Shown here: piece by piece, positions 11,637-21,933 of the stretch
Layout of the letters: every line of letters starts with the position of its first letter
Numbering within the stretch: the first letter of the stretch is position 1
NCBI GenBank assembly: GCA_023897205.1
Contig: JAHWDD010000035.1
Span: 249,175 to 313,174, forward strand
Length of the DNA: 64,000 nt
DNA from: Exophiala sp. HKRS030
Taxonomy: Eukaryota; Ascomycota; Eurotiomycetes; Chaetothyriales; Herpotrichiellaceae
Direction: 5' to 3'
Position numbers and translations under genes: made by a program
The notes under the pieces: generated by a model
Database searches by the model: none
What the model was told of the DNA's origin: nothing
The model's input: the letters and a program-made list of their open reading frames with translations, nothing else

Positions 11637-12109
11637 ATGATGGCAGAAGAGGCTTTCGGATCTGATCCTGGCTCTGTCACCAAAGGAGCACAAACTCGAA
11701 AACGATCTCGGTCATTCACTCAACCCACAGTTTTTCCTAACGAAGGTGTCCCTCAAAAGCGGCCTCGCCGTGCAACGAAAGAAACGCAGAAGGCTAGAGA
11801 GGCCAGGGAGGCACAAGAGGCAGTGGAGGCTCAGCTGGCTCATACATCATTGCGTCCATCCAGCACAAGCCAGGCATACTTCGTTTGCCTGAGTCGCGGT
11901 GTTGCTGGAGTGGACGGCAGGGTGGCAGAGGTGGAGGATGTTTATCTAGGAGAGATGGCTCCATCCAGTGCGTCGTCACGTGGAAGTCATCGTTGATTGC
12001 CATGGATAGCCTTGTTAGTGGAGAACTGCGACAACGATGCGAGCAACTGTTCGCGAAGAGGTATGACCAAAAGGAGTTGCAGAGGAGGATGGCTGGGATA
12101 AAGCGCTAG
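11637..12109 (+). pseudogene. Basic/Glu-rich protein remnant in two frames
   Basis: From ATG 11637 a frame carries a nuclear-signal-like KRPRRATKE and an Arg/Glu-rich helix (KAREAREAQEAVEAQ), ending at 11996. From about 11960 another frame continues with a clean helix, SGELRQRCEQLFAKRYDQKE, to a stop at 12109. The switch suggests a frame break or an unseen intron. Family unknown. It precedes the MULE-like transposase fragment and may belong to the same element. Confidence 0.25.
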
Positions 12110-12317
12110 ACTAAGAAGAAGTGAGGACTTGCTAGTTCTATCCTCATTCAGAGGCTTCTGTGGGAACGTGACGAAGTGTTTTAAACCTTACGCCTCTTTC
12201 ACGCGTGACTAACTAGGCGAGACAAAACACAGCCATTTTCTGAAACCACGAAGTCGCGTACATGGGGCCAGCAGTAATCCCTATGTTGGCGAAGTCTCGC
12301 AGTTAGAGGTACTTGAT

Positions 12318-12767
12318 ACAGTATGACGTCGGTTGCACAGGGCGGTAAAAGCCGAGTTGCCAAATCGACAAGGTCGCTTACGCACAGTTATCCGAGCCTT
12401 TCAGGCTTATAACGAGCGACTTCATGAGCAGATAGAGGATCGTCTTGCCAATGAGCGAATCAGAATTGACCTAAAGCTTCGTTACGACGAGGTTTTTCAT
12501 GGTCTTTATACACAGATTTCATCATTTGCCTTGAAAAAGGTCTTAGAGCATGTCGAGTCCTTCAAAAAGAAGCCCTCTAACAGTATCGGCTGTTGCACTA
12601 ATCGCTTTACAAGTCAATGGGGCGTTCCCGGCGCTCATATCTATTTTGCTCGAAAGACTTCTCGCATCTCTCTACAAGTTCATGAGTTTCATGCTCAATG
12701 GCGCCTCGAATCCCTACGACAACTAAGTCTTATTGACCCTCTCTATCTCCTTAACCCTGGTGTATAG
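12318..12767 (+). mobile_element. MULE-like transposase C-terminal fragment
   Basis: About 144 residues. The block HRAVKAELPNRQGRLRTVIR and the helix after it (AYNERLHEQIEDRLANERIR) look like the region behind the catalytic core of fungal Mutator-like (MULE/FAR1-type) transposases, where RVE-x-HR-x-IK is followed by a long helix. Further on, ISSFALKKVLEH and FTSQWGVPGAHIYFARKTSR resemble the SWIM-type zinc segment (C-x-C-n-C-x-H) with its Cys residues lost (a G stands where GLPCAH is usual). The N-terminal and catalytic parts are missing, so it is inactive. A palindromic GTCACGTGAC lies just after it at 12798-12807. Confidence 0.45.
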
Positions 12768-12924
12768 ACTAACAGCTCCCTTGATCATACTGATCATGTC
12801 ACGTGACCCAGCCTTGCGTCCTGCGAGGCTCCCCGTCCAGCCAACCCTCTCTTGGCGCCGTTCCCGACCTGGTCACCCACCAGGTCACAGGTCTTGGTTC
12901 GTAACACTAGAGATCACGGACAAA

Positions 12925-13239
12925 TTATTGCGTCTTGCCGGAGTTAAGGCTCATTAAGCTACAACTAATGCGCTGTACTATACTGTCAGATAAAGTCAAC
13001 ATCAAAACGATTGTTATGCCCATCTGGTAATAATTCACGTCACTCACTCTGTCCTTGATATGTGTCCGTAGAGCGGTGATGAGTTCTACACTGCTTCTCT
13101 TCCGTGGCTTCGGCGGCTTAGCCCGGTCCAAGGTAGACAGCAAGCGATTCTTCCTCACCCTGTGCACCACAGTCTTGCTGAACCCCACAACTCGGTCAAC
13201 TTTCGTTTCGACTACGGATTGAAGTGAAAAGAGTTCCAC
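12925..13239 (-). other. Possible helix-turn-helix remnant of a DNA transposon
   Basis: Minus-strand frame with VVGFSKTVVHRVRKN followed by a basic Pro/Lys linker (KPPKPRKRSS) and another helix (ITALRTHIKDRVSDVNY). The order resembles the N-terminal HTH of Tc1/pogo-like transposases, but the match is weak and no catalytic domain follows. It ends close to the ferric reductase stop. Confidence 0.2.
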
Positions 13240-13285
13240 TCAAGCGCTCAGCTACCAAAGACTTCAGCCTTCATTCTAGGCCGCA

Positions 13286-15245
13286 TCACCAGCCAAAAGC
13301 CTCCTCGGTGAGCTCGACCCAGAAGCCTTGTTTGGCCTGTAGGGCTACGACCCGCCTCACTTCATCGGCAAGCCCTGCTGGACCACAGCTATCCACGGTC
13401 AACTTCCGCAGTCGACCGCAACTTTCAGCTTCAGCCGTGATCAGAGCTTCTAGTTGGATCCGCTTATCGATAGTGGACATGTTCGCGGCAGCGTCAGTAT
13501 GCAACTTCTTCGTGCACACACAATGAAAGTTGAGTCCGCTTTGTCTGGCGCGATTCAAAAATGGCAAGCTTTGTATGTAGTTCAGGAAGCCGCTGTCGTT
13601 GGATGACCAAGCAAGAACCATCCTGGGATTGAGGGTGTTTTCCTCATTCTGATGAGTTCTGCGTGAAGTTCTCTGGTGCTCTGTTTGATACCCATACGGC
13701 TGTCTTGCAAAATGGTATTTGACGTGTCCTAGGAGTGCCGTAATTCCTACACCTCCGCCGATCAGAAGTGTGGTCGCTGCAGCGTGGCTCGAATCTATGC
13801 CATGTGTATATGGACCTTCTGTAGATACTGTGATAGGGAAAGACTTGTGGTCTGAAGCCTCTGCTCGTGGTCTACTGGTTAATCCTGACATCGAACCCCA
13901 TCTGGGGTGAGAAGTCTTGATGAAGAAGGTCACACTTCGACGACCCTCGAAGGCTTCACCTTGCGCGGATGCTGTGGTCTCCAGCGAACCCATTTCTACT
14001 CCTTTCGCTGATGCGTCTGAAGACTTGGGGCCTCCGCTTGCCGCACAGATGGACTCTTCAGTCTCGTCGTCAACCGCACGACTAACAGCCTCGAAGTTAT
14101 GTTCGTCACTAGACCAGAGCGCTACCGAAAAGGGATGCGATTCCCAGAATTTATACAGGTGTCCATTGATGTTGTGAAAATGTAAGAAGGAATGCTGCCC
14201 TGGGCGAAACATCCACCTTTCACTTGGGAACACATCCACTCTCATGATTTCGCTGCCCGGAATAGCCATCACACGACCTGGACTGAGAAAATTTTGCTGA
14301 TTGTAGAGTAACAGTCGGATCAGACGGACTAGGCGATCGAATGCCCACAATGTGAATGTAATGTAGAGGTATACCTCATATCCCCAGTTCTTGCCATAGC
14401 GTAAGATGATATGATACCAACATCCAATCAAGGAGAGGATGACAAGCACAATATGGCCGATAAGAAAGGCTTCGTAGCCATAGAGTCGGAGTGGGAGAGC
14501 CGCCGCTCCCACACACAAGCCCAATGTCGTAGTGGCTAAGATTCCCCACCAGTAGTATCCTCGGGCTGCTTCCTGAGCATAAGCGTGATAACTACCAGCC
14601 CAGAGGTAAGTGATTGTAAAGAGAATAGAATGCACAATCGCCTCTATGGTTGCGATTCGAGTGGTCCAGCGATGGACTGTCAGAGACGTGGTGTGGCTGA
14701 AACCGCCCAGTAGCGTCAAGAGATTGTTACGAGCTCCAAACAGGACAGCTAGGACGATGTTGGCAAATGACAGGACTCCCATCCTATTTGCAAAGAAGTA
14801 GGCAATATTGCTGCGCCTATCAACGCCCTGAACGGCCCCCCAAGCATTGTGAAATGGCATTAGACTGAATGCCAGATTGATCGCTCCAAAGACTGCCATC
14901 ACGATAGACAAGATTCGGGATGGGAGGTATTCTACTTCTGCAATCAAGTGATAAGACATGTCATTGAGAATACTAATTGAAAATACTAGGAGAGACAAGA
15001 CTCACTCAAAGGCAGCGGCACAAGGTGCTTCGAGCGGTACAGCACAGGGAAGATAACGTGTCCGTTGGTTGACGCACACCACTTTCGCAGCACGGGCACA
15101 GCATAGACATGCCCTCGGACCGCCTTCCATGCTATAGAAAGTAGAGCAGTGGACACCGTTGAGGCGATAAGCACGACTCTGACGGGTATTATGTCACTTG
15201 ATTCTCCAATGATTGATGTATGTCTTACGCAAGTATGCTGTGCAT
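13286..15245 (-). CDS. Ferric/cupric reductase transmembrane component (Fre family)
   Basis: Proposed exons 15245-15229, 15196-15006 and 14937-13286 give 619 aa. The long exon holds the six-helix ferric reductase domain with candidate bis-haem His residues (HRWTTRIATIEAIVHS and GHIVLVILSLIGCWYH), the FAD-binding segment (FRPGQHSFLHF, SHPFSVALW), the NAD(P)H-binding GGGVGITALLGH and the terminal SCGPAGLADEVR. It should reduce extracellular or vacuolar Fe(III)/Cu(II) with cytosolic NADPH so that high-affinity carriers can take the metal up. The 68-bp intron at 15005-14938 is clear. The first intron would be only 32 nt (15228-15197), so the start is tentative, although no other ATG opens this frame. 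It is transcribed divergently from the Cu-ATPase. Ferric reductases are also common accessory genes of Starship elements. Confidence 0.9.
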
Positions 15246-16264
15246 TGTCTCTTCGTATTCCCACTCCTTATAAGACGTAGCTCCAAATGTTATTTGGAAC
15301 GATGGGAAAGCGACTAATAATTTTGGTGGGGTAGTTACCAAGATAACCTAGGTTGACTTTGCGATTGTAGGCGAGCTACAGTACAGATAAGATGAGCCGA
15401 CACCTGAGCTTGTCGTTACCTTCTGCAAATCACAAAGCTTGCACGCCTACATCGAAAAGCTTAGTGACTCGCTAGGAACCAAATCCACGCTGTGCCACAC
15501 TGGTGATAACATATTGCCAGTAATTAAGCCGAGCCATCCCGCCTTGGTTCCCGAATTAGTGTAGCCCTTGAGCAAGTTTGAGCGGGTTTGAGCATGTTTC
15601 TCCCATATTTTACTTCGTAGACGGCGGTACAAAGTGAGGATATCAGGCATTGCGAAATACAGAATACGGTTGGCGAAATACCTGTTACCTTCTCTGTGGT
15701 ACTGAACATGATGGAGTAAGGTAGAATGACCAGAAGGCCATTCTACCGTATGTCTACACAGTAGGCAGCTACTGCCCTAGAAGGAACAAGAGCAATCATC
15801 CTTTCTACTAGAACAATCTACACTAATTGATTTAATCCCATCACGACTGCCCAATCAGAGCATAAACCTTTGCGGGATTTGTGCGGATTTGTAAAATGGG
15901 GTCCGTGCTCTGAGCTTATTGCTTTTTTCAATGCGGTACAAGTCTCGTGCCTCGATAAGCAACCTGCGACACGTGTGCATTTTTTAGAGTTTGGGCTCCT
16001 ATGTTGATTCAATCGTTTAATTCTCCATATCGGAACTAGAACATGACTAGCAGGAACATCAACAAAAGATCGTCAAGCAGACTTGTACTCGCATTGTCAT
16101 CATCCTTCGCCATAGCGATCATTCACAATAATCGTTCGGCATATCATCCGTAGAAATCTTTCCACCAACCCAACTCTTCTCTCAACTAGCATCGTGCAAA
16201 ATCAATCTCTTCTTTCACCAAACCCTTCAGATTGGGCCTAATCCCTCTACAGCCATCCTCGTTG
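15246..16264. promoter_or_regulatory. Shared divergent promoter, ferric reductase / Cu-ATPase
   Basis: About 1 kb between two head-to-head metal genes. GATAAG-type boxes lie at about 15382 (AGATAAG) and 15953 (CGATAAG). GATA factors of the SreA class use such sites in iron control, so this is a candidate only. No coding sequence seen. Confidence 0.45.
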
Positions 16265-19200
16265 ATGCTTAGGAAAATGTCGCTCCATCCACAATCGCCG
16301 CCCACGGGCCAGGTCACCACAACTCTCCTGATAAACAACATTCACTGTGCCTCCTGCCTCTCCTATATCCAGGAGGTCCTCAGTGCATCACCGCCGCTGT
16401 CGATTACTGCCAACTACGTATCACACGAGGTTACGATAATCCATTTTCCCGAGCAGTCGGCTAATGACATTTCTCGAGCTTTATCAGACGCAGCATTCGA
16501 GGTCCAGAGTGTGCGAACCGAAGACGAATTCGGCCGTATTATCTACGAGCGAGAGGAAGCCCAGGCTCACCAGGAATGGTTGGAACAGGCCGCTCAGACG
16601 CTGAGCAAACAGCCATCAACACTTTCGTGGCACCAGACGACGGCACACCCGGGATTGGTAGGCGATGCTAATCACCAACTAAATGAGAAGCATATAGCAC
16701 ACTGTGTTACTTGTCAAAAGTCGAACGAGAAAGTCGAAATATCTGACGACTTTGTAGTGGCTATCCCTGAGGTTCAAAAGTTTACGGCCACACTCAGCAT
16801 CGTCGGTATGACTTGCGCAGCATGTATCCTCTCCATCAATGAGGGGGTGCAGGAACTCCAATTCTTGGAGGATGTCAGCGTCAGTTTACTAACAAATAGC
16901 GCAGCCGTTACCTTTGCCGGTCCAAAGGGAAATATCGATCAGATCGTTGAGAGAATTGAGGACAGAGGGTACGGCTGCCATGTCGAGAACATTGTTGAAG
17001 TTGGTGGACTACCGAAAGACGACGAGCAGGCGGAGCGGACAGTCATGATCAGAATAGCCGGCATGTTCTGCGATCACTGCCCACAACGAGTACTTGAAGC
17101 TCTATCATCATCTTTCCCGGGACTTCTCACTGTTGACAAACCACCGTCGCCCGAGGATCCCATCATCACGATCACATATCATCCCCAACCAGGCACCGTT
17201 ACTGTCAGAGGCGTACTGGGTACGATTATTAGAGTCAATGACCAACTTAAAGCCAGCATTTACCATCCTCCAACGATCGAAGAGCGGTCCCGCGCTATGC
17301 AACTCCGCGAACGTCGTCGTCTACTCCTACGGCTTCTCCTCAGCTTTATCGTGGCTATCCCAACTTTCCTCATCAGCGTAGTCTGGATGAGCCTAGTTCC
17401 TTCTACCAACTCCGTACGAAAATTCTTTGAAAAAAAAATGTGGGCCGGTGCCGACACTCGCGCCGAGTGGGCACTCTTTTTCCTTGCAACACCTGTGATG
17501 TTCTTCGCCGCCGATGTTTTCCACGTTAGAGCGATCAAGGAGGTTCAAGCATTATGGGGGCGGAATAGCAAGGTCCCAATTTTCCGAAGAGTCTACCGTT
17601 TCGGCAGCATGAACTTGCTCATGTGCGCTGGTACATCCGTGGCGTACTTCCCTTCGATCGCTGTTCTTGTTCTGGATTCGCGAAAGGCTGACCAGGGTAG
17701 CGGGCGACTATCGACATACTTCGACGCAGTTGTGTTTTTAACGATGTTCATCCTCGCGGGTCGCTATCTGGAAGCGTATAGCAAAGCTAAGACCGGCGAT
17801 GCTGTCACGATGCTAGGAAAGCTCAGACCAACGGAGGCTCTGCTGGTGAGATCTAACTCAGACCCGGAAGATCCTTCGGAAGAGAGCCAGTCATCTCTCC
17901 CGTTCACCAACATCGAGAAAATTAACGTCGACCTTCTTGAAGTCGGAGATGTGGTTCGAGTTCTCCGCGGCGCCTCTCCGCCAGCCGATGGCACCGTCGT
18001 CTTGGGTGATTCTACATTTGACGAGAGCCCTTTGACCGGAGAGTCTCGCCCTATCACCAAAATTGCTGGCGACCAGGTCTTTGCGGGAACGGTCAACACC
18101 GGTAAACCGATCAGCGTCCGAGTCGCCAAAATCTCGGGCACATCAATGCTTGATCAAATCGTCCAAGTCGTCCGTGAAGGCCAGACAAAACGAGCCCCGG
18201 TGGAGAGAGTAGCTGATATCTTGACGGGATACTTCGTTCCTGTCATCACACTTATTGCTATATCGACGTTCGTTATCTGGTTTGGACTTGGCCAAGGAGG
18301 GGTACTGCCAAGGAGTTGGCGAGATGTTGATACCGGCGGCTGGGCATTTTGGGCATTGCAGTTTGCCATTGCAGTGTTTGTTGGTGCCTGCCCTTGCGGC
18401 ATTGCGCTTGCGGCTCCGACAGCCCTGTTCGTAGGCTCTGGACTGGCGGCTCACCACGGAATATTGGTTAAAGGGGGGGGTGAAGCGTTTCAAGAGGCTT
18501 CTGCTCTCGATGTGGTCGTCTTTGATAAGACCGGCACGCTGACCGAGGGTGGAAACCCAAGTGTTACAAACCATAATATTATGGCGTCTAGTGAAGAGGA
18601 GAGGAAGGCTATCTGGGCTATTGCGCAAGCGCTAGAAGAGTGCTCAAGTCATCCTATTGCTAAGGCAATTACCGCACTCTGCAGAGAACGAAACCGGACT
18701 ACCATCATCAACTCTACTATCGAAGAACTACCTGGTCTCGGCCTCAAAGGCACACTCACCGTCCACATGTCCACCAACGATGCCCGATACGAAGCTGCCA
18801 TCGGCAGTGAAACGTTCATCTCCTCACTTGGTACTCCGATAGACACATACTGGTCCAGCAATGCCTCGGCGTGGAAGACCGGTGGGAAAAGCATCGCTCT
18901 CCTTGCACTACGTCCTCTCTCCTTAGACGGGAATGAACCCGCTTTTAAGCTTGCCGCACAGTTTGCTACAACGGACCCGCTCCGCCCTGAAGCTCCTTTC
19001 GTACTTTCTGCGTTACGCGCGCAAGGGCTGAGTACCTGGATGATGTCGGGGGACAACACCACTACAGCCATGGCGGTGGGATATCAACTCGGTATCCCCG
19101 CCACCAATATTATTGCTGGTGTTCTCCCCTCTGAGAAAGCTAACAAGATCCGCTGGCTACAATCTTCGGCCCCTACACGCAACGGCAAGACCGGAAAGGC

Positions 19201-19609
19201 GATCGTGGCGATGGTCGGGGATGGCATAAACGACTCTCCCGCCCTCACTGCCGCAGATGCAGGAATCGCTATCGGCTCCGGCTCAGATGTCGCTATCTCA
19301 AGTGCGAAGTTCGTGCTAGTGTCGTCAAATTTACACTCCCTATTGACTCTCATCACGCTGTCGCGCACCGTCTTCCGGAGAGTTAAGTTCAATTTTGCGT
19401 GGGCATTGGTGTACAACGTGGTCCTGCTACCGATCGCGGCAGGAGTGATTTATCCCGTTCATGGACACCCTAGACTGAACCCTGTGTGGGCGAGTTTGGC
19501 CATGGCGTTGAGTTCTCTGAGTGTCATCTGTTCGAGTTTGGTTATGAGGACGGGCATCCCCGTGGTTGGGTTTAGAGCGGCCTTGGAGGCAGAGCAGGGA
19601 ACGGGTTAG
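16265..19609 (+). CDS. Cu(I)-exporting P1B-type ATPase with three HMA domains (CrpA/CRP1-like)
   Basis: Intronless, 1114 aa from ATG 16265 (a second ATG lies at 16277). Three N-terminal metal-binding domains carry NIHCASC (about residue 25), GMTCAAC (about 181) and GMFCDHC (about 266). The membrane metal site is CPC in GACPCGIALAAP (about 709), with YN in ALVYNVV and SS in MALSSLSVICSS, the P1B-1 Cu(I) set. The catalytic motifs are complete: ESPLTGESRP (actuator TGE), DKTGTLT (about 752), SSHPIAKAI, and MVGDGINDSPAL (about 984). Fungal pumps of this layout expel excess Cu(I) across the plasma membrane and give copper tolerance; a secretory-pathway Ccc2-like role is less likely given the resistance-cluster context. 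No frame break in 3.3 kb. Confidence 0.93.
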   Translation: MLRKMSLHPQSPPTGQVTTTLLINNIHCASCLSYIQEVLSASPPLSITANYVSHEVTIIHFPEQSANDISRALSDAAFEVQSVRTEDEFGRIIYEREEAQAHQEWLEQAAQTLSKQPSTLSWHQTTAHPGLVGDANHQLNEKHIAHCVTCQKSNEKVEISDDFVVAIPEVQKFTATLSIVGMTCAACILSINEGVQELQFLEDVSVSLLTNSAAVTFAGPKGNIDQIVERIEDRGYGCHVENIVEVGGLPKDDEQAERTVMIRIAGMFCDHCPQRVLEALSSSFPGLLTVDKPPSPEDPIITITYHPQPGTVTVRGVLGTIIRVNDQLKASIYHPPTIEERSRAMQLRERRRLLLRLLLSFIVAIPTFLISVVWMSLVPSTNSVRKFFEKKMWAGADTRAEWALFFLATPVMFFAADVFHVRAIKEVQALWGRNSKVPIFRRVYRFGSMNLLMCAGTSVAYFPSIAVLVLDSRKADQGSGRLSTYFDAVVFLTMFILAGRYLEAYSKAKTGDAVTMLGKLRPTEALLVRSNSDPEDPSEESQSSLPFTNIEKINVDLLEVGDVVRVLRGASPPADGTVVLGDSTFDESPLTGESRPITKIAGDQVFAGTVNTGKPISVRVAKISGTSMLDQIVQVVREGQTKRAPVERVADILTGYFVPVITLIAISTFVIWFGLGQGGVLPRSWRDVDTGGWAFWALQFAIAVFVGACPCGIALAAPTALFVGSGLAAHHGILVKGGGEAFQEASALDVVVFDKTGTLTEGGNPSVTNHNIMASSEEERKAIWAIAQALEECSSHPIAKAITALCRERNRTTIINSTIEELPGLGLKGTLTVHMSTNDARYEAAIGSETFISSLGTPIDTYWSSNASAWKTGGKSIALLALRPLSLDGNEPAFKLAAQFATTDPLRPEAPFVLSALRAQGLSTWMMSGDNTTTAMAVGYQLGIPATNIIAGVLPSEKANKIRWLQSSAPTRNGKTGKAIVAMVGDGINDSPALTAADAGIAIGSGSDVAISSAKFVLVSSNLHSLLTLITLSRTVFRRVKFNFAWALVYNVVLLPIAAGVIYPVHGHPRLNPVWASLAMALSSLSVICSSLVMRTGIPVVGFRAALEAEQGTG

Positions 19610-20600
19610 GTGAGGTTGAACACGACGTGTAATACAACCAGTCCAGCCTTACTCCTGCTGGTCGAAATTCAATCCGTCCCGAGAGAATCGAAATCCTGGA
19701 ACAACGGCGGCAAGTAGATTTTCCTTGAGTAGCAAAGTCACTATGGCCTACACTTGTTTACAGCAGAACGACCACTTATGTACGCCTTGTCCCAGTTGCA
19801 GTGCTGATATCGAGGGACAACTTTGACGTTCCCTCATTACCGTGGCAGTTTGCGAACGACTTAGCTAATAATCGCTGGACTCTATCCTATTTTCGACAGC
19901 TGCTTGAGCAGGTGCGGGTTCTAGCACATCATAGGCATTACCTCGTCTCTCAGTGCGCTGCCCAGTGATCAGTGTGCTCTAGGCTTTCAGGGGGCCTTCG
20001 ACTTTGATTTGAGCATCTCCAGCTGGAGGGCCCAAATCTTATGCCTCTAGTATCGGGCTAGACACTGAAGCACCATTAGTAAACATTTTCATTTATTTAG
20101 GTGATGTGGCCTCGGCTTTGATAGTGCTTTTTTCCACTTCCGGCCACTTCCAACAAGACTGCATTATTGTCCTTAGCATTGTCGTGGACAACGAAGCCAA
20201 CTCAATCATGCCTGGCTCATATCGGAACCCAATGTGGGCTCTAGAAGCTCGGCATCTGATGATAATCACCAACGCTGAGATCTCGTGAGTCGGACCCTCA
20301 TGATGAACGCGAAGGAGAGGAGACTATGGTACGATGTCACCTCTTGAACACAGTACGGAGTAATCCTTGGCACGGCATGACCTGGCAATTGGCGACCAAT
20401 TTTGTCCGAGATTTTGTCGTGAAACTCTTCTAGGGTGGTAAATGCCGAATTTTCCACACCGGCTAGGCGAAATCAAGAACTAAGCCCAGATCACACTTTG
20501 GTGGTAGGGCGGTTAAGTAAGTCAGACGTTTTCGCACGTGCTGGCAGATTTCGGCGGACTTGGCAACATCGACCATTTTATAAATGGGGGCATTCAGTCT
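19610..20600. other. Intergenic downstream of the Cu-ATPase
   Basis: No supportable gene on either strand. Confidence 0.4.
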
Positions 20601-21770
20601 TACGCACGTGCGTGCGTGCGTGTCCCCCCTCATCACGTGATCTGACCCTAACCCTAGGGTTAGCCACGTAACTACAATCCGCTGACTTACGAATAAATCT
20701 GCGGCGGCGCACGGGAAGAGTACCAGCTGACGGAGGGTTAGAGACAGTCCTCTGGGCCTTAAGCTACGTTTCCCAGTCTAAGGGGTCAGCATTTTTCAGG
20801 GGGTGTAGCTCCCCCGGCGAACTCGGTTAGGGTCACAGGAGGCTTAAGTTCGTAGTACCCATCTACCAGCCTAGGGGTCGCACGGGTTAACGCCCCCTAG
20901 TGAGCAAAGTAGAGACGGTGCAGAGATGTTGCCAGTGTCTTGATCGGAAGACAATATGCCCGACTGCTTCCTGAACACGGGGGCCCAACTGCATCGTGAG
21001 GTAGTGTGACACATAGTCTCCTCTCCTTCTCACGACGGCTAGGGTTAAGGTGCCGCGACACACCAGTCCCACCCGGAGAGTAAAGGGTCATCTCGTGAAC
21101 TGCTCTTGGTGTACCATCTACGGTTCACTAGCGTTCTCAGGTGTGTTGGATTGAGACGGAAGGTCTTCTCTTACCCTGAAGCTCTGCTGCCGTATTAGGG
21201 CACTGAACTCGGAGCAACAGGAGCCTAGGCCTCTGCTTCCATATCGAAGGGGTCGCAACGCCCCACCCACACACAGGTTGAGGTGCCAGCATGCTTCCTG
21301 GATTCTGTCCAGGTCCGTTTTTTTTTATGAGGTTAAGGACTTCCTCTCATCATTCTCACTGGACTCTGTTGTTGAGAAATGACTGATGGCATTTGTAACG
21401 CGAATCCATATACGCGGCCCTGAATTCTGCGCTCCCACACTGGTGCCCTGGAGTCACTGGCCTCAATCCCCGTATAGAATCGATCAGCTCGCCAGGCTGA
21501 AAAGTTCCCCGAAGGTATGACTCATGGGGTGTGTCAAGGGTCAGGATGTGGTTATCGGAGGGTATCTCACCAATTAAGGGACACGTATCAGTCAGTCTAT
21601 GGACTGCTCCAGCCGTACTCAAACGTACGCGGGAATCCATGGCTAACCACTTCAACCCCACTTGTGATGACGTGTCGAGATAATTCTGCCCCGCACTCGA
21701 AGGTTATAAGTACGGGCGTTCCCCCCTCCAGAATCCTGAGGGAGTGTTAGGGCTTGCAACCCTACTAAGT
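20601..21770. repeat. Non-coding block, possible solo LTR or repeat remnant
   Basis: This stretch has no codon-like frames and differs from its flanks. It opens with alternating GTGCGTGCGTGCGTGT, then CATCACGTGATC (20631) and a perfect palindrome built of telomere-like repeats, CTAACCCTAGGGTTAG at 20648-20663. Near its right end is a TATA-like GGTTATAAGTACGGG at 21704-21718, followed by a T/C-rich run and an A-free stretch. Such an order (short terminal motif, long non-coding body, TATA near the end) is what a solo LTR would look like, but I found no target duplication. It may instead be the promoter of the gene at 21934. Confidence 0.25.
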
Positions 21771-21933
21771 TTAGGCACCCGAAACTGGATGGCCCTCGCC
21801 TCCTCTTCCGCCTAAAACCCAACCACAGATCCAGCACCGTGAGCACTGTTTCCCACTTTTCATTGTCATCTTCGATCTATTCCTCTCCCCCACTTTAACC
21901 GTCGAGAATCCAAAAGAAAACAAATTTCCAGAG

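Noticed and set aside
16232..16264. Upstream extension of the Cu-ATPase to 16232
   Set aside because: The codon there is TTG; the first ATG in frame is 16265.
20640..20665. Telomere fusion scar
   Set aside because: The repeats are tail to tail (CCCTAA then TTAGGG), not the head-to-head order of a fusion, and only about two units long.
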